Shown: piece by piece, positions 1-7,437 of the stretch
Layout: each line of letters starts with the position of its first letter
Numbering within the stretch: the stretch's first letter is position 1
NCBI GenBank assembly: GCA_029240695.1
Contig: JARDZU010000005.1
Location: 1 to 33,933, forward strand
From: Acidimicrobiia bacterium
GTDB taxonomy: Bacteria; Actinomycetota; Acidimicrobiia; Spongiisociales; ZC4RG35
DNA length: 33,933 nucleotides
Reading direction: 5' to 3'
Made by a program: the position numbers and the translations under genes
The notes under the pieces: model-generated
Told to the model about the DNA's origin: nothing
The model's database searches: none
What the model saw: only the letters and a program-made list of their open reading frames with translations

Positions 1-219
1 GATATGAGAGGCCTCCGTCAGATCATCAGCGAGATAGAAGGTCTTGAGAGCGAGGGAAATCGCATCTACCGGAGAGCCGTCGCCCGACTCTTCTCCGGGG
101 AGATGGAACCGGTCGATGTCATCCGCTGGAAGGACATCGTCGAGTCGCTCGAGGCGGTGCTAGACCGAATCGAGGACATGACGAACATCGTCACCACGAT
201 CGTCGTCAAGCAGGCCTGA
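1..219 (+). CDS. DUF47 family (PhoU-like) phosphate transport regulator, C-terminal part
   Basis: The reading frame is open to the left window edge, so this is only the last 72 or so residues of a protein that is usually about 200 residues long. The visible part is all helical and acidic, with a segment resembling GLESEGNRIYRRAVARLF followed by IRWKDIVESLEAVLDRIEDM, which is typical of the C-terminal helical bundle of DUF47 proteins. DUF47 genes are commonly found directly before PiT transporters, and here the stop is 13 bases before the GTG of a PiT gene, so co-transcription is likely. The family is thought to modulate the transporter; no catalytic role is known. Identification rests on helix pattern plus context. 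Confidence 0.85.
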   Translation, partial: DMRGLRQIISEIEGLESEGNRIYRRAVARLFSGEMEPVDVIRWKDIVESLEAVLDRIEDMTNIVTTIVVKQA

Positions 220-232
220 GGGAGCATCGATC

Positions 233-1225
233 GTGGAGATCGGCGCGATCATCGTCATCCTCGTCGCGCTGGCATTCGACTTCACCAACGGATTCCACGA
301 CGCCGCCAACTCGATCGCGACGGTGGTGTCGACCAGAGTGCTATCGCCTCGCTACGCGGTGGTATGGGCGGCGTTTTTCAACTTCGTCGCCTTTCTCATC
401 TTCAGCACGCACGTGGCAAACACCATCGCCAAAGACGTGGTTGTGCAGGAGGCCCTCACCGTAGGGGTGATCTTCGCCGGGCTCCTCGGTGCGATCGCCT
501 GGAACTTGTTGACGTTCTGGCTCGGCCTCCCTACAAGCTCGTCGCACGCCCTCGTCGGTGGAATGGCAGGTGCGGCCGTAGTGCGGGGCGGTTTCGATGT
601 CCTGATATCCGAAGGGCTGGCGACCATCGGTGCTTTCATCGTCTTGTCGCCATTGGTCGGGCTCGCTATCGGGCTGTTGTTGACCGTGATCATCCAATGG
701 GTGTTTCACCGCGAGAAGAACCTGCCGAGATTGAACAAGGGTTTCCGCCGTGGTCAGCTCGTTTCGGCGGCCGCGTTCAGCCTGGGACATGGCGGCAATG
801 ACGCCCAAAAAACGATGGGGATCATCCTGGCGGTCCTCATCGCGGTCGGAAGCCTCCCAGCGGATGCCGAAGTGCCGTTGTGGGTCGTCCTCTCCGCACA
901 CACGGCGATCGCGCTAGGGACCCTTTTCGGCGGATGGCGGATCGTGAAGACGATGGGGTTCAAGCTCACCAAGCTGCAACCTTCGGGTGGTGTCGCCGCC
1001 GAGAGTGCTGCCGCCGCGACACTCTTCTTTGCCTCGGCACAGGGCATCCCGGTCTCCACGACGCACACCATCACCGGGGCAATCGTCGGAGTGGGCGCTT
1101 CCCGGCGTATGTCGGCGGTGCGTTGGCGCGTTGCCGGCAGGGTGCTGTGGGCGTGGATCTTCACGATTCCGGGGGCGGCCATCGTTGCCGGGATATTCTC
1201 GCTGATTGTGGAAGCGCTGGCATGA
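233..1225 (+). CDS. PiT family inorganic phosphate transporter
   Basis: Integral membrane protein of 330 residues that should import inorganic phosphate (or metal phosphate) coupled to a cation gradient. Both family signatures are present as an inverted repeat: FTNGFHDAANS at residues 17-27 and GHGGNDAQK at 185-193. The polypeptide has about ten hydrophobic segments and a central hydrophilic loop near residues 157-170 (FHREKNLPRLNKGFRRG). The length is at the short end for low-affinity PiT proteins of bacteria. The start is the GTG at 233, giving the hydrophobic N-terminus MEIGAIIVILVALAFDF. It follows the DUF47 gene by 13 bases and overlaps the next small gene by ATGA, so the three form one transcription unit. 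Confidence 0.95.
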   Translation: MEIGAIIVILVALAFDFTNGFHDAANSIATVVSTRVLSPRYAVVWAAFFNFVAFLIFSTHVANTIAKDVVVQEALTVGVIFAGLLGAIAWNLLTFWLGLPTSSSHALVGGMAGAAVVRGGFDVLISEGLATIGAFIVLSPLVGLAIGLLLTVIIQWVFHREKNLPRLNKGFRRGQLVSAAAFSLGHGGNDAQKTMGIILAVLIAVGSLPADAEVPLWVVLSAHTAIALGTLFGGWRIVKTMGFKLTKLQPSGGVAAESAAAATLFFASAQGIPVSTTHTITGAIVGVGASRRMSAVRWRVAGRVLWAWIFTIPGAAIVAGIFSLIVEALA

Positions 1226-1425
1226 ACGATCGCAGGGCCTATTTCTTCCTGGCCGCGGCCCTCGCCGTTCTCGCGGTACAAGGGCTCGTGCCCCAGTACC
1301 GCTGGTTGACCCTTTCCGTGGCGGCCCTCTACCTGGCCTTCGCCCTGGCCTTTGCCACCGCCAATCTCTCGGCCCGGCGAGCGTCCATCAAGAAACGCCA
1401 ACCGCTGGACCGGTCGAGCAACTAG
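1222..1425 (+). CDS. small two-helix membrane protein after the PiT transporter
   Basis: A 67-residue protein starting at the ATG that overlaps the PiT stop codon (ATGA, 1222-1225). It contains two hydrophobic helices (roughly residues 7-22 and 29-45) and a basic C-terminal tail (SARRASIKKRQPLDRSSN), predicting a cytoplasmic tail. I do not recognise a named family. The overlap argues for translational coupling with the phosphate transporter, so an accessory role in the same membrane complex is possible, but nothing in the sequence proves it. It ends 6 bases from the converging gene at 1432. Confidence 0.7.
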   Translation: MNDRRAYFFLAAALAVLAVQGLVPQYRWLTLSVAALYLAFALAFATANLSARRASIKKRQPLDRSSN

Positions 1426-1431
1426 GTTCGG

Positions 1432-1872
1432 TCAGGTGGAGGAGGGGGAGTCCTGGAGACCTTCCTGTTTGCCGCCTGACCTGAGGATGCCCACTCCCAG
1501 GCCGATCAGGGCCACGGCGAGGAGAACTGCCCCGATCCGCGTGATCAGAGTCCCGGACGAGGACCCTCCCTCTTCGCCGACGAGCATATGGAGGAAGAAG
1601 CCACCCGATTGGAGGAGGATGCCGGTCAACAGGGTCAGCCCGAGCAGTCGCCGGCGCCGGGCGTCGAAATCGGTGCGGTCCATGAGCACGAAGTAGACCA
1701 GAGCGAGGGTTAACAAAACCCCGGCGTGGGCGTGTCCGGCCCGGAAGAACTGCTCTTCGAACTCGCTGATGGTCCCCTGGCTGGTCAGCATGCCCAGCAG
1801 CGACCATCCGCCGAACTCGACCGTGACGATCGCGAAAAGTGTGAAGGCGATCATTCGCGAGGTGGGTCTCAT
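1432..1872 (-). CDS. four-helix membrane protein with RAGHAHAG motif
   Basis: A 146-residue membrane protein with four predicted helices (around residues 7-25, 46-62, 77-95 and 108-126). The start is placed at the ATG ending at 1872 because a strong ribosome-binding site, AAGGAGG, lies about 6 bases ahead; the longer reading to 1896 would put that site inside the gene. A conserved-looking RAGHAHAG segment sits at the start of the second helix and FFLHM at the end of the third, so His residues near the membrane could bind metal or haem; this is inference. I do not recognise the family name. It is convergent with the phosphate genes and read in the same direction as the TetR gene behind it. Confidence 0.75.
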   Translation of the reverse strand: MRPTSRMIAFTLFAIVTVEFGGWSLLGMLTSQGTISEFEEQFFRAGHAHAGVLLTLALVYFVLMDRTDFDARRRRLLGLTLLTGILLQSGGFFLHMLVGEEGGSSSGTLITRIGAVLLAVALIGLGVGILRSGGKQEGLQDSPSST

Positions 1873-1930
1873 CGGGGTTCCTCCTTGTTGCGACAAGTGG
1901 AGCCGCTTCCGACACTCGATTTGATCGGCT

Positions 1931-2641
1931 TCAGGCTCCAGACCGTTGCCGTGTCGCCTCGAGGCCCTCGAGGATCAGATCGAGCCCGAATTCGAATTCG
2001 AACTGGTCATCGCACCAGCCCAATGTCGAATCGGGATCGTCGTGGGCGACCTCCATCATCATTCCCGTCAGATGCGGGAACTGTCCGGCCATCTCAGCCA
2101 TCGCCTCCGTCATTTCCTCGTCGCCTTCGTCGGCGTTCTCCGGCTCGAACAGTTCCTGGGTGAAGCCCAAGCCGCGGCTGCCCAGAGCGTGCATGGCGTG
2201 ATGGGCCAGGTCGTATGAGAAGCCGCCGGCGTGCAACACACCGAGCAGCTCGTCGAAATAGCGCATCGTGGTCGGGCTTATCGCGGTTCGCGTCTCGATC
2301 AGTCGCGAGGCCCAGCGGTGTCGAAGCAGGACCTCCCTGGCGGCGAGGATCCTCGAGCGCATCACGACCTTCCAGTCCTCGGTCGCCGGAGGAACATCCA
2401 CGGCGCTGACAGCCCGGTTGATCTCATCCATGATGACGTCCACCACACCGTCGAGGACCGCTTCCTTGTTGGCCACGTGGTAGTAGAGCGACATCGCCTC
2501 GGCGCCCAGCTCGCGGGCCAGGTTGCGCATCGTGAGGGCGTCGATGCCTTCCCGGTCGGCCAGGTCGACTGCGGCGCGCAGGACTCGTTCCCGTGTCAAT
2601 GGATCACGGGCTCTGGGTCTCGGCTCGGTCTGCGTTGCCAT
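1931..2641 (-). CDS. TetR family transcriptional regulator
   Basis: A 236-residue regulator. Residues about 16-66 form the TetR DNA-binding domain, with RERVLRAAVDLADREGIDALT and the recognition-helix region MRNLARELGAEAMSLYYHVANKEAVLDGV. The remainder is a helical ligand-binding and dimerisation domain of the TetR_C type, and the length is in the normal range. It is divergent from two MDR oxidoreductase genes; the 115-base gap carries four copies of a CGTACGA-containing element, so it most likely represses both itself and the oxidoreductases until an inducer binds. A possible -10 (TAGAAT, minus strand, 2656-2651) lies only about 10 bases from the ATG, suggesting a leaderless transcript. The ligand cannot be told from the sequence. 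Confidence 0.93.
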   Translation of the reverse strand: MATQTEPRPRARDPLTRERVLRAAVDLADREGIDALTMRNLARELGAEAMSLYYHVANKEAVLDGVVDVIMDEINRAVSAVDVPPATEDWKVVMRSRILAAREVLLRHRWASRLIETRTAISPTTMRYFDELLGVLHAGGFSYDLAHHAMHALGSRGLGFTQELFEPENADEGDEEMTEAMAEMAGQFPHLTGMMMEVAHDDPDSTLGWCDDQFEFEFGLDLILEGLEATRQRSGA

Positions 2642-2658
2642 CGGTCTCCGATTCTAAT

Positions 2659-2740
2659 CGTACGAGGTAAGACTGAATAGGACTTGACAGCCTTACGCCG
2701 TACGAGGTACCTTACACCATACGACTTACAACGTACGAGT
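2659..2740. promoter_or_regulatory. TetR operator cluster and promoter between tetR-like gene and MDR genes
   Basis: Four related elements occur: CGTACGAGGTAAG (2659), CGTACGAGGTAC (2699), ATACGACTTAC (2719) and CGTACGAGT (2732). The segment from about 2698 to 2724 also reads as an imperfect palindrome centred on GGTACC, with half sites like CGTAYGNNGTA. A TTGACA (2684-2689) with TACCTT 18 bases on (2708-2713) would be the promoter for the oxidoreductases, and the palindrome covers this -10. This is the layout expected for repression by the adjacent TetR protein. The motif is seen; binding by this TetR is inferred. Confidence 0.65.
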
Positions 2741-2756
2741 GACAGAGGAGGTCATG

Positions 2757-3728
2757 ATGAAGGCAATCGTGCAGGACATATACGGCTCGGCCGACGTGCT
2801 CGAGTTGAGGGATATCGATCCGCCGGTCATCGGCGACAACGAGGTCCTCTTGCAAGTGCATGCCGCCGGTGTCGAACCTGGGGTGTGGCACATCATGACC
2901 GGGCTGCCCTATCTGGTCCGGGTCATGGGCTACGGCCTGACCAAGCCGAAGTACCCGGTGCGAGGGCGGGATGTCGCCGGGCGTGTCGAAGCGGTGGGAG
3001 CCGCAGTAACAAAATTCCAACCCGGGGATGAGGTCTTCGGGACCTGCGAGGGCTCCTTCGCCGAGTACGCCGCCGCCCGTGAGGACAAGTTGGCACTGAA
3101 GCCGGGCAATCTGAGTTTCGAGGAGGCGGCCGTGATTCCCATCTCGGGGATGACCGCACTCCAGGCCCTGCGTGACAAGGGACAGGTGAGACCAGGACAC
3201 AAGGTGCTGATCATCGGTGCCGGTGGCGGCGTTGGCACGTTCGCAGTCCAGCTGGCCAAGGCATTCGGAGCCGAGGTCACCGGGGTGTGCAGCACGTCCA
3301 AGATGGATCTGGTCGCGTCGATCGGCGCCGATCATGTCATCGACTACACACGTGACGATTTTGCAGACCGCCCGGCCCAGTATGACCTCATCATCGACAA
3401 CGCCGGCAATCGGTCACTTTCTCAGCTCCGAGACGCCCTGGCCCCCGAGGGGACCCTCGTCATTGTCGGGGGCGAGAATGGCGGGGCCTGGGTCGGTCCC
3501 GCCGACCGGATCATCCCGGTGGCTTTGCTCTCGCCGTTCGTCAAGCAGAGGCTGCTGGCGTTGATGGCGACGGAACGTCAGGAAGACCTCCGGGCCCTCG
3601 CTGAGATGGCAGAGGCCGGCAAGTTCAAGCCGGCGTTGGACCGGACGTACCCGCTGGTCGAGGCACCCGACGCCGTTCGATACGTTGGCGAGGGACACGC
3701 CCGAGGAAAGGTCGCTGTCACGATCTGA
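2757..3728 (+). CDS. zinc-free MDR family NAD(P)H-dependent oxidoreductase (quinone reductase-like), copy 1
   Basis: A 323-residue medium-chain dehydrogenase/reductase. The N-terminus MKAIVQDIYGSADVLELRDI is the usual GroES-like opening, and the Rossmann nucleotide-binding loop GAGGGVGTFAVQLAK is followed by a KAFGAEVTGVCS strand. The Cys/His ligands of zinc-dependent alcohol dehydrogenases are absent, which fits quinone oxidoreductase or enoyl reductase-like members. The start at 2757 is preferred over the adjacent ATG at 2754 because GAGGAGG (2745-2751) is then 5 bases away. It is divergent from the TetR gene and followed 25 bases later by a paralogue of identical length, so both probably form one TetR-controlled operon acting on reactive carbonyls or quinones. 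The substrate is unknown. Confidence 0.9.
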   Translation: MKAIVQDIYGSADVLELRDIDPPVIGDNEVLLQVHAAGVEPGVWHIMTGLPYLVRVMGYGLTKPKYPVRGRDVAGRVEAVGAAVTKFQPGDEVFGTCEGSFAEYAAAREDKLALKPGNLSFEEAAVIPISGMTALQALRDKGQVRPGHKVLIIGAGGGVGTFAVQLAKAFGAEVTGVCSTSKMDLVASIGADHVIDYTRDDFADRPAQYDLIIDNAGNRSLSQLRDALAPEGTLVIVGGENGGAWVGPADRIIPVALLSPFVKQRLLALMATERQEDLRALAEMAEAGKFKPALDRTYPLVEAPDAVRYVGEGHARGKVAVTI

Positions 3729-3753
3729 TGGAACGATCGATCAGGACCCCCCT

Positions 3754-4725
3754 TTGAGAGCCATCGTCCGCGAGGAGTACGGCTCACCGGATGTGCTCGA
3801 GTTGCGGGAGATCGAGAAGCCAGTGCCCGGTGATGGCGAGGTGCTGGTCAAGGTTCATGCCGCGTCCGTGAACACGGCAGACCTCGACTATCTACGAGGT
3901 AGGCCGGTGGCCGCTCGAGTCGCATCCGGGATAAGTCGCCCCCGAAGTAGTCGCATCGGTCTCGATGTCGCCGGCCGGGTCGAGGTCGTTGGTCGAGACG
4001 TGACGACGCTCGGGGTCGGGGATGACGTATGGGCGGATTTGTTCGACTCCGGCCAGGGCGCCTTTGCCGAGTACGTCTGCGCCCCCGAGACGGCGTTCTC
4101 ACCGATGCCGTCGGGCGTGACGTTCGAGCAGGCGGCAACGGTTCCTCACTCTGGGGTCTTGGCGCTGCAGGGTCTCCTCGGCTATGGAGAAATCAACCCG
4201 GGTGAGAAGGTCCTGATCAACGGGGCCGGTGGGTGTGTTGGGCCCTTTGCGGTGCAGCTCGCCAAGTCATTCGGCGCCGAAGTGACCGGTGTTGACCACG
4301 GTGGGAAGTTGGAACTCATGCGCACGGCCGGGGCTGACCATCTCATCGACTACACCAACGAAGACTTCACGACGAACGGGGGTCGTTATGACCTGATCCT
4401 GGACATCGTCGATGAGCACTCGGTCCTCTATTACAGGCACTCGTTGGCCGCGGGAGGGCGTTACGTTCTCGTCGCCCGCAGGCTGACCGGATTCGCTCAG
4501 GCGTTCCTGGTCGGGGCAGGGGTCTCCATGACCAGCGACAAACGAATGGGCACCTTCATGTGGCGGGCGAACAGGCGTGCCGACCTCGAACTCATCAAAG
4601 GCCTCCTCGAGAATGGAAAGATCACTCCGATCATCGACCGGCGGTTCCAGTTGTCCGAGGTCCCGGATGCTCTGCGCTATCAGGAGGAGGGCCATGCCCG
4701 GGGCAAGGTCGTCATCACGATGTGA
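3754..4725 (+). CDS. zinc-free MDR family NAD(P)H-dependent oxidoreductase, copy 2
   Basis: A second 323-residue MDR protein, paralogous to the gene just upstream along its whole length: AIVREEYGSPDVLELREIEKP at the start, GAGGCVGPFAVQLAKSFGAEVTGV in the nucleotide-binding fold, and the same final EEGHARGKVVIT. The start is placed at the TTG at 3754 because the protein then begins at the position where its paralogue begins and has the same length; no ATG or GTG is available there and no clear ribosome-binding site precedes it, so translation may depend on coupling. The Rossmann loop has Cys in place of one Gly of copy 1. It is probably co-transcribed with copy 1 and controlled by the TetR regulator. 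The substrate is unknown. Confidence 0.85.
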   Translation: MRAIVREEYGSPDVLELREIEKPVPGDGEVLVKVHAASVNTADLDYLRGRPVAARVASGISRPRSSRIGLDVAGRVEVVGRDVTTLGVGDDVWADLFDSGQGAFAEYVCAPETAFSPMPSGVTFEQAATVPHSGVLALQGLLGYGEINPGEKVLINGAGGCVGPFAVQLAKSFGAEVTGVDHGGKLELMRTAGADHLIDYTNEDFTTNGGRYDLILDIVDEHSVLYYRHSLAAGGRYVLVARRLTGFAQAFLVGAGVSMTSDKRMGTFMWRANRRADLELIKGLLENGKITPIIDRRFQLSEVPDALRYQEEGHARGKVVITM

Positions 4726-4735
4726 AGCGAAGGCG

Positions 4736-5419
4736 CTAACCGCTGGTGATTGGCTGTCCTAGCGCGATTGCGAGCCCGATGACCAGACCTATCCCGGCGA
4801 TGACAAGGAGGGCTACCTGGGCCCTGAAGTACTCGAACCGCTCGGCCATCGCAGCGAAGAAAAGCGCGGCGGCGAAGAGAAGGGTGGTCATGGTGTAGAC
4901 GTCGGAGATGGTGTTGGCATCCTCTCCGGCTTGAAAGAGCTCGTCGGCACGTGCTTCGAGGCGGTCAGCCTCAGCGTCCTGTGAAAGCTGATACTCCGGC
5001 ATGGCAAACGGACTGGGCGGGGCATCGGGGTTGTTGAGTGGATCGAGAGCCATCCAAGCGTCGAAGCCCACTCTGAATTCGTCTCTGAACCGCTCGAAGT
5101 AGAAATCGGCGACCGCAGGGCGTTCCAAGAGGACGGCGTCTATGTAGTTCTCGAACACGCTCAGGTCGGCCAGACGGAATTGGTTGGCAGCCGTGCGTTG
5201 CTGGGCAGCATTGGTGCGTGACCCTGATGCCTGGGTGTAGTTGCTCGACTGGATGCCGTCCCAGAGCGATGCCTGGTATCCGCTCCACGCAGTCGAGAGC
5301 GCGGCAAAGGCGAGAATCGCCACGGTGATGATCTCCATGCGCTTCTCGCTCCACGAAACCGGTGGGGTGCCGCCTTGGTTGGGCGTCTCAGCGTGTGATT
5401 CAGGTCCTGCCATTTCCAT
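4736..5419 (-). CDS. membrane protein resembling DUF4337 proteins
   Basis: A 227-residue protein with one membrane helix near residues 29-47 (MEIITVAILAFAALSTAWSGY), a soluble helical region of about 125 residues, and two closely spaced C-terminal helices (about residues 172-190 and 198-219). The phrase SGYQASLWDGIQSSNYTQAS after the first helix, rich in Gln, Ala and Ser, and the overall topology recall DUF4337-type proteins; that is a tentative match. A GTGAGGA ribosome-binding site precedes the ATG. It converges with the MDR gene (10 bases between stops) and diverges from the DUF6325 gene. No function can be assigned. Confidence 0.7.
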   Translation of the reverse strand: MEMAGPESHAETPNQGGTPPVSWSEKRMEIITVAILAFAALSTAWSGYQASLWDGIQSSNYTQASGSRTNAAQQRTAANQFRLADLSVFENYIDAVLLERPAVADFYFERFRDEFRVGFDAWMALDPLNNPDAPPSPFAMPEYQLSQDAEADRLEARADELFQAGEDANTISDVYTMTTLLFAAALFFAAMAERFEYFRAQVALLVIAGIGLVIGLAIALGQPITSG

Positions 5420-5570
5420 TCCTCACTCGAACAGAGCATTATTGGCTGCGGGGACGCCCGCATCGTGCAATGTGGGCGAAAGCCTGGCATGAGCCAACCA
5501 GATCTGGCGGATGGAAGGTGCCAGTGTGCAAGAGTTGGTGCCACGTGAATTGCCGATCGAAAGGATGCAA

Positions 5571-6020
5571 ATGAGCGGCAGCGAAGAAATGATTGGACCC
5601 ATCGACTATCTCATCATCGAGTGGCCGGCAGGCTCGCCCCCGAACGGTGAGGCCTTCCCCCACCTGATCGATCTGGTCGACCGGGGCCTGATTCGGGTCC
5701 TGGACTTCTCCTTCGTGGAGAAGGACGACGCGGGCAACGTCCTCGAGATCGACATCGCCGACTTCGACGGAGACGGCACGAACGATCTGTTGGTCTTTGC
5801 CGAAGCGTCGTCAGGCTTGCTCGACGAGGAGGACTACGCAGAAGCAGGCGCCGCGCTCGAACCCGGGGTTGCCGCCGCCATCCTCGTCTTCGAGAACACC
5901 TGGGCGGCGCCCTTCGCCACGGCGTTACGGAAGAGCGGTGCTCAACTTGTCGCCTCCGGGCGCATCCCGGTCAACGCATTGATCGCCACCCTCGACGAGC
6001 TCGAAGCCGCCGAGGCCTGA
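5571..6020 (+). CDS. DUF6325 family protein
   Basis: A 149-residue soluble protein. The opening IGPIDYLIIEWPAG, the central DLVDRGLIRVLDFSFVEKDDAGNV and the ending VFENTWAAPFATALRKSGAQLVASGRIP match the pattern of DUF6325 proteins of actinobacteria, which are often encoded immediately before a small SHOCT-domain protein, as here (19 bases to the next ATG). The start at 5571 is chosen because AAAGG lies 6 bases before it; the frame is open back to 5511. A loop DFDGDGTND around residue 65 resembles an EF-hand-like calcium site and may be a local variation rather than functional. The molecular role of the family is unknown. Confidence 0.8.
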   Translation: MSGSEEMIGPIDYLIIEWPAGSPPNGEAFPHLIDLVDRGLIRVLDFSFVEKDDAGNVLEIDIADFDGDGTNDLLVFAEASSGLLDEEDYAEAGAALEPGVAAAILVFENTWAAPFATALRKSGAQLVASGRIPVNALIATLDELEAAEA

Positions 6021-6039
6021 TCCCGAAAGGAACGAGAAC

Positions 6040-6333
6040 ATGGGATTGATTCGAGGCGTAGCACGCACTGCCGCCATCGCAGGCACCGCCACTGCCGTGT
6101 CCAACCGGGTGTCTCGCCGTCAAGGTGAGCGCTGGGCCAATGAGCAGGATGCCGCTGCCTACCAGGAACAACAGGCCTACCAGCAGGCGCCACCACCGCC
6201 ACCAGCTGCCGCCCCGGCCTCCGGCACCGACGACATGCTGGCGCAACTGAAGCAGCTTGGAGACCTCCACGCTGCCGGTGTCCTTACGGACGAGGAGTTC
6301 GCGGTCCAAAAAAACAAGGTGATGAATCCTTAG
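6040..6333 (+). CDS. SHOCT domain protein
   Basis: A 97-residue protein with an N-terminal weakly hydrophobic Ala/Thr-rich segment (MGLIRGVARTAAIAGTATAV), a Gln/Tyr/Pro linker ending in PPPPPAAAPA, and a C-terminal SHOCT motif of about 28 residues (DMLAQLKQLGDLHAAGVLTDEEF followed by a Lys-containing tail). SHOCT is a short C-terminal oligomerisation-type motif of unknown precise role. The gene has a GAAAGGAA ribosome-binding site, follows the DUF6325 gene by 19 bases and should be co-translated with it. It converges with the potassium channel gene. Confidence 0.88.
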   Translation: MGLIRGVARTAAIAGTATAVSNRVSRRQGERWANEQDAAAYQEQQAYQQAPPPPPAAAPASGTDDMLAQLKQLGDLHAAGVLTDEEFAVQKNKVMNP

Positions 6334-6347
6334 TAGTCGGATCGCGA

Positions 6348-7043
6348 TCAGCGTCGAAAGCGGCCGGTCCACAACGAGACCAAGCGGGCAACGAAGGTGA
6401 TGAGGAACACCTGTCCGACAAAGGCCCCGACAACGACCAGTCGCTTGGCCAACTCCGTGGCCGGGGTGATGTCACCGTAGCCCACGGTGGTCAGGGTCAC
6501 GAACGAGAAGTAGATGTAGTCGCCTGCAGCGACCACGCCGTTGAGCGTGTTAGCGCTCGTGAGGAGTTCGAGGCTGTGGAGGACCGACGCCAACACAAAT
6601 GCGAGCAAGGCGTAGGAGGACACCCCTCCCATGACGGTCTGAATCGTCACGTGCTCGTGACGGGTGATCCTGTTCAGGATGGCGAGGATCGCAGAGAATT
6701 GTGCCACCGCGAGAAGCGCCAGTCTCCAGCCATCCGCGGTATCGGAGTCAAAGAGTCCGAGCGAAAGCGTTGTCAACAGGACGACGAGGGTCGCCACGAG
6801 GCCGACCCGGCGCAGCCGCTTCGGCACTCCAGGTGACCAAAGCGCCGCCAAGAGCAAGGTGATCCAGAGGATCGAGTCGACTGCAATCAGAATTCGACTC
6901 GTGTCGACACCCGAGAGGACGTATCCCACCAGAATGATCAGCAACATGAGGCCGTAACGCTCCCGGATCGGAACGCCGGCTGACACCTGCTCGATATCCC
7001 CGACCAGCGACTCCCCAGAAGGTCCTGACTGCTGGCTGCTCAT
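6348..7043 (-). CDS. potassium channel family protein (Ion_trans_2 type)
   Basis: A 231-residue membrane protein with about five hydrophobic helices before and around a pore. The pore helix and selectivity filter FVTLTTVGYGDITP (filter TTVGYGD at residues 185-191) define a K+ channel, followed by the inner helix LVVVGAFVGQVFLITFVARLVSLW. There is no cytoplasmic RCK/TrkA domain after the pore and no Arg-rich S4, so gating is unlikely to be by voltage or a nucleotide-binding ring on the same chain. The start at the ATG ending at 7043 is a choice based on where the protein-like sequence begins; the frame stays open to 7154 with no better ribosome-binding site, so the start is uncertain. Confidence 0.88.
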   Translation of the reverse strand: MSSQQSGPSGESLVGDIEQVSAGVPIRERYGLMLLIILVGYVLSGVDTSRILIAVDSILWITLLLAALWSPGVPKRLRRVGLVATLVVLLTTLSLGLFDSDTADGWRLALLAVAQFSAILAILNRITRHEHVTIQTVMGGVSSYALLAFVLASVLHSLELLTSANTLNGVVAAGDYIYFSFVTLTTVGYGDITPATELAKRLVVVGAFVGQVFLITFVARLVSLWTGRFRR

Positions 7044-7213
7044 CCGGTAGTGATGCGTCTTTCGATCATTCCCATGCCTGTCATCCGCGGGATACGGACT
7101 GGTGTCGATCCGCGCCGTGCCCATTCTGCACGTGTCCCCGACGGTCCATGTCATAGAGTGCCGCCGGAGTCGTCACGTCGAACATTGGGCAGAAGCCGAA
7201 CGGCAACGACCGA

Positions 7214-7437
7214 GTGAGTCTTATCAACTCCATGTTGCCTTACGCGTTCGGCGCGGCGTTCGCCGCGCCGAACGTCCTGGTCGTCAGCGCCGTCATCGTT
7301 ACCAAGGCGAAGCGGCCCATCGCCGCAGGATTCGCCTTCGTCGCCGGTGCCGTGGCCCTCGATGTGGCGTTTCCATCATCATCGTGTGGATCGCCGAGGC
7401 GACCGGGACTCAGGTCGCAGCATCCTCGGCGGCATAA
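7214..7437 (+). pseudogene. frameshifted N-terminal remnant of a GAP/Sap-like membrane protein
   Basis: From the GTG at 7214 the frame reads MSLINSMLPYAFGAAFAAPNVL and then a second hydrophobic helix (AAGFAFVAGAVALDVA), which resembles the start of GAP family (Sap, LysE-like) membrane proteins that are normally about 220 residues. At about 7369-7372 the reading shifts: one added base would continue it as a further helix (SIIIVWIAEATGTQ) to the stop at 7435-7437, inside the 3' end of the convergent exporter gene. So the gene seems both shifted and cut short. A sequencing error at the shift would still leave a protein of only about 74 residues. Confidence 0.5.

Noticed and set aside
341-901. 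186-residue minus-strand frame opposite the PiT gene
   Set aside because: It is Arg/Asp-rich, lacks domain-like sequence and mirrors a clear transporter gene; it is a codon-bias shadow.
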